A DNA stretch of 40,313 nt, taken from assembly GCA_905234235.1 (NCBI GenBank), contig CAJOHN010000015.1, positions 1 through 40,313 of the forward strand, read 5' to 3'. Position numbers and translations under genes: made by a program. Of this stretch, positions 17,142 to 25,063 are shown one piece after another (position 1 is the first letter of the stretch; each line of letters begins with the position of its first letter). This DNA is from an uncultured Selenomonadaceae bacterium. Lineage in GTDB: Bacteria; Bacillota; Negativicutes; Selenomonadales; Selenomonadaceae. The notes under the pieces are model-generated. The model was not told the DNA's origin. It worked only from the letters and a program-made list of their open reading frames with translations, and made no database searches.

Positions 17142-18437
17142 TCATTTTATCACGCGCCTTGACGCAAGGCAACATAACGGGATTAGGAAAAGATACCACG
17201 CGGCGAGGATTGAAATTTTCGGGGCGACGATTGGCATTAAAACTATGACGCTTGCTATCGACCAAGGAATAAGCGGCGAAATTACTACGACGGAGTTTTC
17301 AATTTGTATCGCGAAAATTTCTGCGCGGGGCTCGACTTTTTTGCAAAGCTGATGCGTCAACATTATCGCTAACGTTTGATTGCAAGAGATCATGCTCGTA
17401 ATAATCGACGCAACCACGATGCTCGCGAACGGAGAAAATTTTTTGCCGAGACTTATCATCAAACTCTGCAGACGATTTAAAAAGCCCGTTGCTTGGAAAA
17501 TTCCCGCGTAACAACTCGATAAGCAAACGATTGCAACGACGTTAGCCATTGAAATAATTCCGCCGCCGCTCATAATTTCTGCAAGCTCAGTGTCGTTCGG
17601 ATAGTAACCGAGTAATGCGATTTTCAACAGCTCCATAACTTCCAAACCTTGAATCCAAATCGCGACCGCCGCGCAGGCTAAAATACTCGCGCACATCATC
17701 AGCTGAACTCTCAATCTAAACAACGACAGCACGACGATTAAAATTGCCGGGATTAAAACGCTCGGACGAATCTCGAAGGCGCGTGCAAAAATTTCTTTGG
17801 CGTCGACGACAGCCGCTCCTTCGCCAACAAAAAATATTCCCGCGATAAGATAAAGTGCGCTCGCTAAAATCAACGGTATTATCGCAGTCCTCACCATGCC
17901 GATTAGATTTCTAAAAATATCTGTGCGCGTCAGCGTCGCCACGAGGAGGGCACTCGTCGACATCGGCGAACACCTATCGCCCAAGTAACAACCCGATAAA
18001 ATCGCGCCGCCCGTCAGCCATAACGGTACGCCTAAACTCTCCGCTATCGCCGCGCAGATTATGCCCATCGTCGCCGCCGTCCCAAACGCCGTTCCAATCA
18101 ACGTCGATATTAATCCGCACAGCCAAAAAGTCGCCACTAGAATTATCGTAGGCGAGAAAAAATCCGCTGTGTAAAAAATTATCGTCGGTATGACGCCCGC
18201 CGCCCGCCAGTACGCCGTGATTATCCCGATTAATAAAAGCGTTATCAAGACCGGCTTAACGGGGTGAACGCCTGCCTTCCACATATCGAAAATTTTTCGC
18301 GGAGTATTTCCTTGCTCTGCGGCGTAGAACGAAAAAATCATCAGCCCGAAAACCAGCGCAATCAAAATCGACGTGTCTAACAGTATGCACGCCAATAACG
18401 CGGCGGCAAACATTCCCATTAAAATGAATTCAAACAT
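17142..18437 (-). CDS. nhaC: NhaC-family Na+/H+ antiporter
   Basis: Using ATG 18437 (MFEFILMG), which follows an AGGTGAT ribosome site, gives 431 residues. The longer start at 18491 has no spaced site. About eleven hydrophobic segments are seen. The family signatures are GTAFGTAATMGIICAAIAESLG, GAILSGCYLGDRCSPMSTSALL and MISCNQTLAIMLTHQL. It exchanges cytoplasmic sodium for protons; some relatives exchange organic acids such as malate-lactate, so the precise substrate is open. It is followed 35 nt later by aroE in the same direction. Confidence 0.88.
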   Translation of the reverse strand: MFEFILMGMFAAALLACILLDTSILIALVFGLMIFSFYAAEQGNTPRKIFDMWKAGVHPVKPVLITLLLIGIITAYWRAAGVIPTIIFYTADFFSPTIILVATFWLCGLISTLIGTAFGTAATMGIICAAIAESLGVPLWLTGGAILSGCYLGDRCSPMSTSALLVATLTRTDIFRNLIGMVRTAIIPLILASALYLIAGIFFVGEGAAVVDAKEIFARAFEIRPSVLIPAILIVVLSLFRLRVQLMMCASILACAAVAIWIQGLEVMELLKIALLGYYPNDTELAEIMSGGGIISMANVVAIVCLSSCYAGIFQATGFLNRLQSLMISLGKKFSPFASIVVASIITSMISCNQTLAIMLTHQLCKKVEPRAEIFAIQIENSVVVISPLIPWSIASVIVLMPIVAPKISILAAWYLFLIPLCCLASRRVIK

Positions 18438-18510
18438 GACGCTACGAATCACCTCTCGCGCAGATTTTACCACAAACGCTTTTTTTTGCATCCCTCATAA
18501 TTTTGTTGAC

Positions 18511-18544
18511 GAAAATAAAGACACAGGCGTACTTAGCACCTGTG
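18511..18544 (-). terminator. terminator-like hairpin after the GTPase remnant
   Basis: On the minus strand, CACAGGTG and CGCCTGTG form an 8-bp stem with one G-U pair and a 7-nt loop, followed by TCTTTATTTTC. It lies about 20 nt past the stop of the GTPase fragment. The T-tract is imperfect. Confidence 0.55.
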
Positions 18545-18565
18545 CTTCGGTCATTTTCTTTCTTC

Positions 18566-18997
18566 TTAATCGACACGATTTTTTTCTGCAGGTCGCGAAT
18601 ATTTCAAAAAAATTACAGGCGGCTCAATAAGACGAGTTATTTCATCAAAGTAAACGGATTGAATCGCGCTCACTCCGATAACAAGAAAATTTTCATAACC
18701 CAACGCCGTCAGTCGATAATAAATGTAATCGGCGACGCGCTTATAAGATTTACTCTCCTCCGAATCAAAAATTTCATCGACACGATTTAAGGCTATCAAA
18801 GTATTAGCGGCGGAGTAAGTAACTTTATTGGGCGTCGGCAACATCAGCGAGCTAATAGCGTATTCATTGCCAAGCAATGCATTTATCAATGCAGACTTGC
18901 CGGCTTTTTTTGTGCCGAAAATTCCAACGTCGCCCGAAACTTTTGATGAAGATTGATCGTCGACGATAATAGGAAAAAAAAATTTGCAGATAAACAA
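18566..18997 (-). pseudogene. remnant of a dynamin-like/Era-type GTPase domain
   Basis: The 143-codon frame contains a P-loop (GIFGTKKAGKSALINALLG), a G2-like LPTPNKVT and, close behind, a G4-like LNRVDE and a G5-like IGVSA. In normal GTPases of this type about 100 or more residues, including the G3 DxxG, separate G2 from G4; here they are a few residues apart. An internal deletion is therefore likely. The start is also unclear: the frame opens at TTG 18997 in a run of T, with no ribosome site. It is the fourth piece of a minus-strand operon in which every gene is damaged. Confidence 0.65.
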
Positions 18998-19012
18998 ATT
19001 ACTGAATGATTT

Positions 19013-19339
19013 TCAACTTGAGTTCATCCGACGTGACAGTTCGTAAAAATCTTTTAAGCCCGACTGCAAAACTTTGGACTTGTTAAGTAACGATACATCG
19101 CTCGAAAACTTTAAGTTGTAAGCTATATAAAAATCGTAGAGATGGAGCGGCTTATCATGAGAACTTTCATCATCAGCTTCGGCGAGCTGTTCGATAAATT
19201 CCCAAATAAATTAGTTTTCGTCAAGTAGCCAAGCACTGTGTGATTGTTGCTCCGCCAGATAAATTTCTTCGTAGTTATCGCAGTTGGTAAAAAAATTTAC
19301 GTCTTTGAACGGCGGCAAAATTTGTTTAAACGTTTCCAT
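19013..19339 (-). pseudogene. small hypothetical gene with in-frame stop
   Basis: From ATG 19339 (GGAG 5 nt upstream) a 108-codon frame starts METFKQILPPF and ends SRRMNSS. It is interrupted by TAA at 19211-19213 between WLLDEN and FIWEF. The text on both sides is of one character (acidic, aromatic), so a single substitution such as TTA to TAA explains it. No family recognised. It begins 12 nt after the previous gene remnant. Confidence 0.6.
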
Positions 19340-19350
19340 AGAATCTCCAA

Positions 19351-19742
19351 TCAAATTGCGCGGACAATCTTATCGACCTGCGCCAACACGTCCAAAACTT
19401 TTTGTAATTCGTTTCGCGTAAAAGGCGACTTTAATTCTTTGCGGACAATTCGGCGAACAGGTTGCGGTTGAGGGGAAATTTTTTCTTCGACGTTTTAACA
19501 GTTTTGCCGCGCACGCCCGCTATCAGTGACGCTACGCCGAGCACTGCCAATATTATGCCGCCAATTCCAAAAAAAGACGAGTCCGCGCAGTTTTTTTTCG
19601 TAATGTCGTCGTCGAGTTTCTCATAAATGCGGTATTCGTCGCCGCTCCAGTCGGGAATCGAAATCGAAGGTTTTTCCAAGAGCTTTTCCAATTCCGATGA
19701 GCATCGGCTCCGCATATTCTGAAATTCTGCCGCTACAAACAT
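19351..19742 (-). pseudogene. single-span membrane protein gene with a frameshift
   Basis: ATG 19742 (MFVAAEF) has AAGGGA 7 nt upstream. The frame encodes a charged N-terminal region, then one hydrophobic span (FFGIGGIILAVLGVASLIAG). Near 19480-19490 the original frame runs into KKKFPLN and soon stops at 19431. The alternative frame continues VEEKISPQPQPVRRIV, then KELKSPFTRNELQKVL, to a stop at 19351. The second frame looks like real helical protein, so I read this as a single gene of about 130 codons with a one-base shift. It overlaps the end of the dynamin-like remnant, as in an operon. Confidence 0.55.
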
Positions 19743-19743
19743 G

Positions 19744-20567
19744 CTATCGTCCCTTCGAGTCGCCATGAAGAATACTGTTCCACAATTTAATGAACAGTTG
19801 AAACTTATCTTTTATTGCGTTGAAAGTTTCAATGTCGCGTTCGAGAGCTTGACGGTTCGCATTGGTCTTGTCGGTCGCCATGTTAATATCTTTTTCAAGA
19901 TCGCTGAAAGCCGCTCGTAGCTTACGCCGATTTGATCGCATTGCGCTTGGACGTTCGAGAAAAATTTTCTAAGCTCGTCCTTGACTGCCGAATCCATTTT
20001 GTCTTGCGCATTTTCAAGAGCTTTGGTAATTCGGCTTTGCATCTGATTCTCGATATAGTCTTTGAATCCTTGAACGTCATATACGTCAACGGAAACTTTA
20101 TACTCTTTTGTATCTGTTACTGTCTTTTGAATACAATTCGGTTCTTCTTCTGCTTTACAATAAGTTTTGCCGAAGAATGCGCGAATATTTTCCCAAATGC
20201 CGCTTGCTTCCCTTTCGCGAGTTCCTGTCCTCTTTACTTGGCGGGTTGCGTCTCTGTATTCGGTACGGGTTTTTTGTTCGTATTCGACGCGATGAGCACC
20301 TTTGGCGGCGCCGCTCAAAAGCCCGTTGTCAACTCCGGCGTCGATTCGCTGGAACTCTGCCATCAAACGGTCAATGGCGGCTGGGAAAGTCGGCGTCTTG
20401 AAACTTTCTATAATACTTTTGGCGGTCGCATTCGTGACTTTGGCTTTGACTTCATCTGTCTTGTGAGCGATTGTTTCTTGCGCCGTTTGAATTGCTTTTT
20501 CAGCGTCGCGAATATACGTTTCGCAGAGTTTGTCTTTAGCTTTATTCAATAACAAATTGAACGTCAT
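19744..20567 (-). pseudogene. C-terminal part of a dynamin-like GTPase, truncated and frameshifted
   Basis: About 275 codons of long helical, coiled-coil sequence (KAIQTAQETIAHKTDEVKAK, SRITKALENAQDKMDSAV, then DRLMAEF and ENIRAFFG). This resembles the stalk half of bacterial dynamin-like proteins; there is no GTPase domain on it. Around 19890-19910 the frame shifts in a GAAAAAGA run: ERLSAILKK in one frame continues as DINMATDKTNANRQALERDI in the next. The 5' side ends abruptly at about 20567, exactly where a plus-strand replication-initiator remnant begins, so the N-terminal half was lost there. Family assignment is by character and neighbouring GTPase pieces, not a firm match. Confidence 0.55.
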
Positions 20568-21375
20568 GTTCAATTTGATTCGTCGGTTTTTGTCGGGAAC
20601 GATACGCATCATGGGTGGCATCCGCATTACCATATTATTTTGTTCGTGCCGAAGGATAATCTTGACGTTCTTAATGAATTTGAACCAACGTTGAAATTGC
20701 GCTGGCAAAAGCTTGTACTGAAGTATTATGCTAAATTTATCGGTAAGAAAATTCCTGAATCTTATTGTCTGCGCTGTATGAGCATGGCTTGATGATTAGC
20801 CGTTACTCGGAAGATGTAAAGAACGAGTATGGTCGGTTGCTTCATAATCAGGACGAGATTTATCAGGTCAATGACACGGAGTATTTTGGTGAGATTATGA
20901 GTTGTGATTCTGCCGAGATTTACGGCGGCGATAAAGAGTTGACCAATACGCTGAATAAGAATGTGTTGTCTTCGTTTGATTTACTGAGAATGTCGGTGAC
21001 TGCCGAGATTGCTGACTTGTGGAATGAGTACGCGATTGCCACGAAAGGTAAGACTTGTTTCCGTTTTGCAAGAGTCTTCAAGCAAGTTATCGATGAGTAT
21101 TTGAACAACACCCAGACCGTGATCCTGTTTCAGCGGGTAAACCGAAAGAATCAATCATCGCGCCGCTTAAAGATTCCGTTTACCATTTGCTTTATCGTAA
21201 TTTCAAGGTTGAGGAAGTTAAGCGCACGCTTGTCGATTTTGTCAGGGTTGCTGGTTGTAATGTCTCTAAGATTTATGATTTGTTTTTTGAACGGTTGAAG
21301 AAATTATTTGTCGGCTGGAGCTTTGACGAGCCTTCAGAGAAGGATTTGTTTGTTTTGTCTCGACCACCAAATTGA
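20553..21375 (+). pseudogene. decayed rolling-circle replication initiator (HUH endonuclease)
   Basis: Three frames join into about 270 codons. The first (20553-20792) contains THHGWHPHYHIILFV, the WHPHxH block in which His-Tyr-His is the HUH metal-binding motif of rolling-circle Rep proteins. The second (20765-21120) contains SSFDLLRMSVT then LWNEYAIATKGK, matching the 'PFdLL...lW.EY..a.kG' block seen after the HUH domain in such Reps. The third (21121-21375) continues DPVSAGKPKES to the stop. Two frameshifts (about 20760 and 21118), no start codon and no ribosome site show it is dead. It marks a plasmid or integrative element that broke the dynamin-like gene. Confidence 0.6.
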
Positions 21376-21413
21376 AAATGAATGTCGGTGTTGAATTTAA
21401 GGAGGAATGCGCT

Positions 21414-21704
21414 GTGAAAAAAGTGCCAGAAATCTCACGTGCAGACTACGACACAATATTATTGCACGCGGAGAAAATCAGCAACGGTCAACACGACTTC
21501 GCGCCTGTCTTGCGTCGTGAATTGCGCGACAAACTAAATATTGCCAATGCCGGGTCACTTATTGCCGACTTGGTGAAGAATAAAAATGTAGAGTTTTTAA
21601 ATCGAGTGAGATTGTTCTTGTCTCGTTTTCCCTTTGTAGTTGTGGTAGAAGAAGGGGAGCATTATCAGCTCGTTAAACGCGGAAATACACGGCGGCTGGG
21701 CTGA
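21414..21704 (+). CDS. small hypothetical protein, probably frameshifted at its end
   Basis: GTG 21414 follows AAGGAGG by 8 nt, a strong site that decides the start. The 96-residue product (KKVPEISRADYDTILLHAEK...) is helical with a hydrophobic FPFVVVVEEGEHYQLV strand near the end. No family recognised. Just before its stop the neighbouring frame reads HGGWADWLQKQFEW, which looks like genuine protein, so the original gene was probably longer. It lies between a dead Rep gene and further remnants, so it is likely cargo of the same element. Confidence 0.5.
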   Translation: MKKVPEISRADYDTILLHAEKISNGQHDFAPVLRRELRDKLNIANAGSLIADLVKNKNVEFLNRVRLFLSRFPFVVVVEEGEHYQLVKRGNTRRLG

Positions 21705-21969
21705 CTGGCTTCAAAAGCAATTTGAATGGACGCAATAAACGGATAACCGTTTTAACGAGTTTAATCTCTTCGCAGACGAGTGTGAATTAGCTGACCAGAG
21801 TCAAAGCATTAGTGAGAGTGAAGATGAAGTTGCCTTCGCAAAGCCGATACAATCTTTAACTGACGAAGAGAGTCTCCGCGTCGAGTTGGAAGAGAAACGT
21901 GCGGAAACATAAAAGTTACTAGAGAGAGTTGAAAACAATCCGCGATGTCTTGAATGTAAGTTGTTATGA
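21688..21969 (+). pseudogene. remnant coding frame with two stop codons
   Basis: Continues the preceding gene in another frame: HGGWADWLQKQFEWTQ, then TAA (21736-21738), TDNRFNEFNLFADE, SESEDEVAFAKPIQSLTDEE, then TAA (21910-21912), KLLERVENNPRCLECKLL and TGA. The coherent acidic helical text across both stops indicates a former C-terminal region of a longer protein. No family recognised. Confidence 0.45.
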
Positions 21970-21997
21970 GGTGCTCAAAGTTCAAGACATTTTTTTT
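21946..21997 (+). terminator. strong rho-independent terminator
   Basis: A perfect 9-bp stem, TGTCTTGAA and TTCAAGACA, encloses a 26-nt loop and is followed by eight T. It closes the decayed element and insulates the surface-protein gene downstream. Confidence 0.78.
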
Positions 21998-22005
21998 GCT
22001 CAAGC

Positions 22006-22037
22006 CAAAAAGTGATTCGATTTTTCAAAAAGTGATT
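22006..22037 (+). repeat. two direct copies of CAAAAAGTGATT, 20 bp apart
   Basis: Copies at 22006-22017 and 22026-22037 are exactly two helical turns apart and lie 12 nt upstream of a -35 box (22049). A third, single copy (AAAAGTGATTG) lies upstream of the mqsR promoter at about 24387-24397. The position suggests a regulator-binding site; the protein is unknown. Confidence 0.5.
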
Positions 22038-22048
22038 GCGCCAAAAAC

Positions 22049-22078
22049 TTGACAGTGTGTTATTACACTTAATAATTA
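22049..22078 (+). promoter_or_regulatory. promoter with an internal inverted repeat, upstream of the GLUG protein
   Basis: The -35 is TTGACA (22049-22054). The -10 is one of the overlapping AATAAT/TAATTA hexamers at 22071-22078. The spacer contains AGTGT-N6-ACACT (22054-22069), a perfect dyad in the position of a repressor operator. The promoter and its leader resemble the region before mqsR. Confidence 0.55.
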
Positions 22079-22088
22079 TGTAAAAAAA

Positions 22089-22108
22089 TAGGAGATGATA
22101 CCGTTGGA
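22089..22108 (+). repeat. leader repeat, copy 1 (partner at 24449-24468)
   Basis: The 20-base sequence TAGGAGATGATACCGYTGGA occurs here and before mqsR with a single difference. AGGAG abuts the ATG at 22095 but is 9 nt from the in-frame TTG at 22104, so the copy could direct a short N-terminal extension of the downstream protein. Confidence 0.7.
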
Positions 22109-22151
22109 CAGTTCAGAGGCAGTTCAAACTAAATTCAAGGAGGTTTTAACC

Positions 22152-24395
22152 ATGCGGAATAAAATTTTCGTAACGCGGGCGGATTTTACGTTCGACCTGC
22201 AACGTTTCGACGACCCACCGACTATCAACGGGCTGAATTACAACTCGGAAGGCTACTACGAAATATCTAACGAGGCTGAATTGCTCGCTTTTGCCAACTA
22301 CGCACGCTCTAACTCGACCGAAGGGCTTACTTTTAGGCTGACAGATGATATTTCACTGACTAAATCCGGCGATTCGTCTAACTGGGAGCCGTCTAACCTG
22401 TCCGGCACGCTCGACGGCGGTATTTACGACCAAAACGGCAATTTAATCGGCAACCACACTATCAGCAACTTACCTATCAACGATTCTTCAAAATCTATGG
22501 CGGCGTTCTTTAATTCTATCTCTGGAACACTTAAAAACGTCACTCTGACTAACCTTTTTATTAACGGCAAAAATCTTTCAAGTACATTGGCATGCACAAA
22601 CAGCGGAATAATCCAAAACTGCGCGGTACAAGGCAATTTTATAGTCGCTGAATTACTATTTGCAGGAATTGCATCGTATAATAATCGCGGAACTCTTACA
22701 GGTTGCTTTTTTGACGTAAACTATAATGGTAATAACTTTATTGCAAGCAACACTGGCAGTAGTTACGATAATTACAGTGTGTCAGGCTCCGTTGATGAAA
22801 CTAGAGATAAAAAAGTCTTCAGGCTCGATTTTCCTAAAGGAATTGTCACAACCAGTAACATTTTCAGCTACTTCGGCAACTCCTACGCTACCCAAAACAC
22901 TCAAATCAGCTTTTCTATCTCCGATGATACCGATTACGAGAAAATTACCGCCGTTAAATTCAGCGGTACTGCTCTTTCTGCCGACCAAAACGGTTTTTAC
23001 TCGTTCACTACTGATTATGAGGCTTCTACCGTCTCTTTTGAAGGCTATCCTAAAATTGAATGGCTGGAGTTCGACGCAAAAGGCAATTTTTATAAGATTC
23101 AGGACGCTGACGACTTAATTGCTCTGTCAAATTACGTAAACGGCGGTCATAACTGCGCGGGTTTGACTTTTAAACAGTCCGCTGCTATCAATATGGACGG
23201 TAAAACCTTCGAGCCGATAGGAAATTCAGATATTTGGTTCGCGGGTACCTTCGACGGCGGCAATTTCTCTATCAGTAACTTAAATATTTATAATCCCGAC
23301 GCCGTAAATCAAGGATTGTTCGGAAAAACTGCCAAATCAGCTGTTATCAGCCGAATTAACCTGTTAAACGCACATATCACAGGCGGCAGATATACAGGCG
23401 GCATTGTCGGTTACAATTTGGGCACTGTTGAGGATTGTTACGTCGATTCTGATTCAAATATCCATGCTACTAAAGATTGTTTCTATCACGGCGGCATTAC
23501 AGGACTAAATGACGGCTCCTCTGCTGTTGTTAATAATTGTTTATCCTCCGCATCTGTTACTTTCCAAGACGGACTGACTAATTGCAAGTATTTCGGCTCA
23601 ATCGTCGGCTTTAACAGCGGTTCCATTAACAATAGTTTCTATTACGGCTCCTCGCCTGTCGGTTCAGTCGTTTCTGCCTATAAAATTACTCTGCCTGAAC
23701 ACCTTAACGCCAGCAATTCAGTCACTTTCAACGGAATTACCTATGCGGGCGGCGAAATTACATTAACTCCCGATGTCGGCTATACATTTGACGGCGAAAC
23801 TACTGTCACTGTTAATCAAAACTTGACAATTACAGGCAATGTCACTGTCGATACCGCTGATCACTTCGCTCGGCTTGACGGAAATTCATATATCCTTATC
23901 AACAACGCCGATATTCCAAATTATTCAGACTTGATTCAAGTTTATGTCCTAAATTTGCCCGAATGTGTTCATGCTGAAGGCGATATTTTGTTTTCAAGCA
24001 ACGTAACGACCTACGCCGCAGGTGATATTTCCTTAAATCCTAAAATCGGCTACTTAGTCGATGATTCTAACTTCAATATTTTCCAAGATACCGACGTTGA
24101 GGCACATTTTGACAATAAAAATCATTACGTGCTGGCTGACGATACCTCAACGCTCGCAAATGAGACTAACACCGCCGATTTCCCCGATTTAATTCAAGTT
24201 TTGAAAGTTGACGGAGTGAATTTGGCTCCCGCTGATAATATTTACTCTGTCGGCTCCGATATTTACGTTAAAGCCGGTTCAACTGTCAGCGTTTACAGGA
24301 AAAACTTCATCATTAACGGCGATTGTGACATTGCTGCCTATATTGACCAATACGGCGTTCAACAACAAAAAGTGGGCGGATTTCGCGAAAAGTGA
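22152..24395 (+). CDS. FDLQRF-tagged GLUG-repeat surface protein
   Basis: ATG 22152 is chosen because AAGGAGG lies 8 nt upstream; in-frame ATG 22095 and TTG 22104 exist. The 747-residue product starts with MRNKIFVTRADFTFDLQRF. It has no Sec signal peptide. Two GLUG-type modules follow: each opens with GLNYNSEGYYEISN or WLEFDAKGNFYKIQ, then a LIALSNYV helix, a GLTF..T.DI strand, FDGG and GGIVGYN/LGTVEDCYV repeats, typical of right-handed beta-helix adhesins. The C-terminal third holds repeats of the form 'LIQVYVLNLPECV' and 'GDISLNPKIGY'. The end (QQQKVGGFREK) is written in a direct repeat shared with the next FDLQRF gene, so the C-terminus may be non-native. Likely exported and surface-bound, inferred. 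Confidence 0.75.
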   Translation: MRNKIFVTRADFTFDLQRFDDPPTINGLNYNSEGYYEISNEAELLAFANYARSNSTEGLTFRLTDDISLTKSGDSSNWEPSNLSGTLDGGIYDQNGNLIGNHTISNLPINDSSKSMAAFFNSISGTLKNVTLTNLFINGKNLSSTLACTNSGIIQNCAVQGNFIVAELLFAGIASYNNRGTLTGCFFDVNYNGNNFIASNTGSSYDNYSVSGSVDETRDKKVFRLDFPKGIVTTSNIFSYFGNSYATQNTQISFSISDDTDYEKITAVKFSGTALSADQNGFYSFTTDYEASTVSFEGYPKIEWLEFDAKGNFYKIQDADDLIALSNYVNGGHNCAGLTFKQSAAINMDGKTFEPIGNSDIWFAGTFDGGNFSISNLNIYNPDAVNQGLFGKTAKSAVISRINLLNAHITGGRYTGGIVGYNLGTVEDCYVDSDSNIHATKDCFYHGGITGLNDGSSAVVNNCLSSASVTFQDGLTNCKYFGSIVGFNSGSINNSFYYGSSPVGSVVSAYKITLPEHLNASNSVTFNGITYAGGEITLTPDVGYTFDGETTVTVNQNLTITGNVTVDTADHFARLDGNSYILINNADIPNYSDLIQVYVLNLPECVHAEGDILFSSNVTTYAAGDISLNPKIGYLVDDSNFNIFQDTDVEAHFDNKNHYVLADDTSTLANETNTADFPDLIQVLKVDGVNLAPADNIYSVGSDIYVKAGSTVSVYRKNFIINGDCDIAAYIDQYGVQQQKVGGFREK
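24365..24383 (+). repeat. 19-bp direct repeat, left copy, flanking mqsRA
   Basis: ACAAAAAGTGGGCGGATTT occurs here and at 25073-25091, exactly bracketing the mqsRA cassette with its promoter and terminator. The right copy encodes the KKWADF of the next FDLQRF tag; the left copy is read in another frame as the end of the GLUG protein. Confidence 0.75.
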
Positions 24396-24426
24396 TTGAT
24401 ACAAACTCTTGACAACGTGCTATAAT
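24396..24426 (+). promoter_or_regulatory. candidate mqsRA promoter
   Basis: A perfect -10 TATAAT (24421-24426) is preceded by TGC, giving an extended -10. The only -35-like hexamer at a workable distance is TTGATA (24396-24401; 19-nt spacer). A TTGACA at 24409-24414 is too close to serve this -10 but is conserved with the promoter at 22049. Confidence 0.5.
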
Positions 24427-24448
24427 GTCTACCGGCTATGAAATTCTT

Positions 24449-24468
24449 TAGGAGATGATACCGCTGGA
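24449..24468 (+). repeat. leader repeat, copy 2, at the mqsR start
   Basis: Second copy of the 20-base leader found at 22089-22108, differing only by C for T. It contains both candidate mqsR starts: ATG 24455, which touches the AGGAG, and CTG 24464, which is correctly spaced from it. Confidence 0.7.
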
Positions 24469-24754
24469 GAAATTTAATCCGAGTTACAGCCTAACAGAGT
24501 TTAAAAACTCTGATTACAGAATTACAGTTAAAGCAAAGAAAGATGCAAGAAATTTAGGCTTTGATATTGATGATATTCATGAAGTAGTATCGACAATAGA
24601 GCTGAAACACTTCTATAAGTCAATGACTTCATACGCTGACCATAAAATTTGGCAAGATGTTTATCATGTTCCTTGCGGAAACTTAGTTTTGTATGTAAAA
24701 TTTACGCAAAACGTAATTTCGGAGTTCACATTGCTATCATTCAAGGAAAAATAG
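24455..24754 (+). CDS. mqsR: MqsR-family toxin (mRNA interferase)
   Basis: The 99-residue protein matches MqsR through its C-terminal half: FYKSMTSYADHKIWQDVY followed by LYVKFTQ and a closing LLSFKEK. MqsR is a RelE-fold ribosome-independent endoribonuclease that cleaves mRNA, typically at GC[U/A] sites. Helix-rich SLTEFKNS and FDIDDIHEVVSTIEL precede this block. ATG 24455 is given as the start, but AGGAG directly abuts it. CTG 24464, giving the residues (M)EK as in E. coli MqsR, has ideal spacing. The antitoxin follows 11 nt later, in the toxin-first order characteristic of mqsRA. Confidence 0.88.
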   Translation: MIPLEKFNPSYSLTEFKNSDYRITVKAKKDARNLGFDIDDIHEVVSTIELKHFYKSMTSYADHKIWQDVYHVPCGNLVLYVKFTQNVISEFTLLSFKEK

Positions 24755-24765
24755 GAGTGATTATT

Positions 24766-25023
24766 ATGATTGAACAGACAATTATCCACCCTGAGACAGG
24801 CGAAACGCTTTATAGAGACGTTCGACCGATTGAATACACTTACAAAGGCGAATCAATGACAGTAGACCAGCCTGGTTGGTATCCTTTGGACAAAAATAAT
24901 GTCGATGACGGGATTCTTTCACAAGAAGACGCCAAAGCTACTGATTTCGTCTTAAAAATTTTAAAATCTCGCGTGAAAGCAAGAGAAAACCATTTGCAAT
25001 TCAATCAAACGGCATTTGCATAA
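24766..25023 (+). CDS. short MqsA-like antitoxin lacking zinc and HTH domains
   Basis: ATG 24766 has GGAG about 9 nt upstream; the longer frame from 24649 overlaps mqsR and is rejected. The 85-residue protein has the central MqsA-like text YTYKGESMTVDQPGWYPL and SQEDAKATDFVLKILKSRVKAR, which aligns by eye with the segment linking the two MqsA domains. It has no cysteine, so no zinc finger, and it ends where the DNA-binding XRE domain would begin. It is therefore a minimal antitoxin that probably neutralises MqsR but cannot itself bind an operator. Identification rests on position and this local similarity. Confidence 0.68.
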   Translation: MIEQTIIHPETGETLYRDVRPIEYTYKGESMTVDQPGWYPLDKNNVDDGILSQEDAKATDFVLKILKSRVKARENHLQFNQTAFA

Positions 25024-25030
25024 ACGTTTC

Positions 25031-25063
25031 AAGCCTTCGACGGAGTGTCGGAGGTATTTTTTT
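25031..25063 (+). terminator. rho-independent terminator of mqsRA
   Basis: CCTTCGAC and GTCGGAGG form an 8-bp stem (one G-U pair) with loop GGAGT, followed by TATTTTTTT. It ends the mqsRA transcript 8 nt after the antitoxin stop and covers the only possible start (GTG 25045) of the following frame. Confidence 0.8.

Noticed and set aside
19890..19915. Programmed ribosomal frameshift at GAAAAAGA in the dynamin-like gene
   Set aside because: The same gene is also truncated and all its neighbours are broken, so random decay is more likely.
25031..25063. GTG 25045 with GGAGGT as start region of a new gene
   Set aside because: The GGAGG lies after the GTG and belongs to a terminator stem; no start codon in frame is correctly spaced from it.
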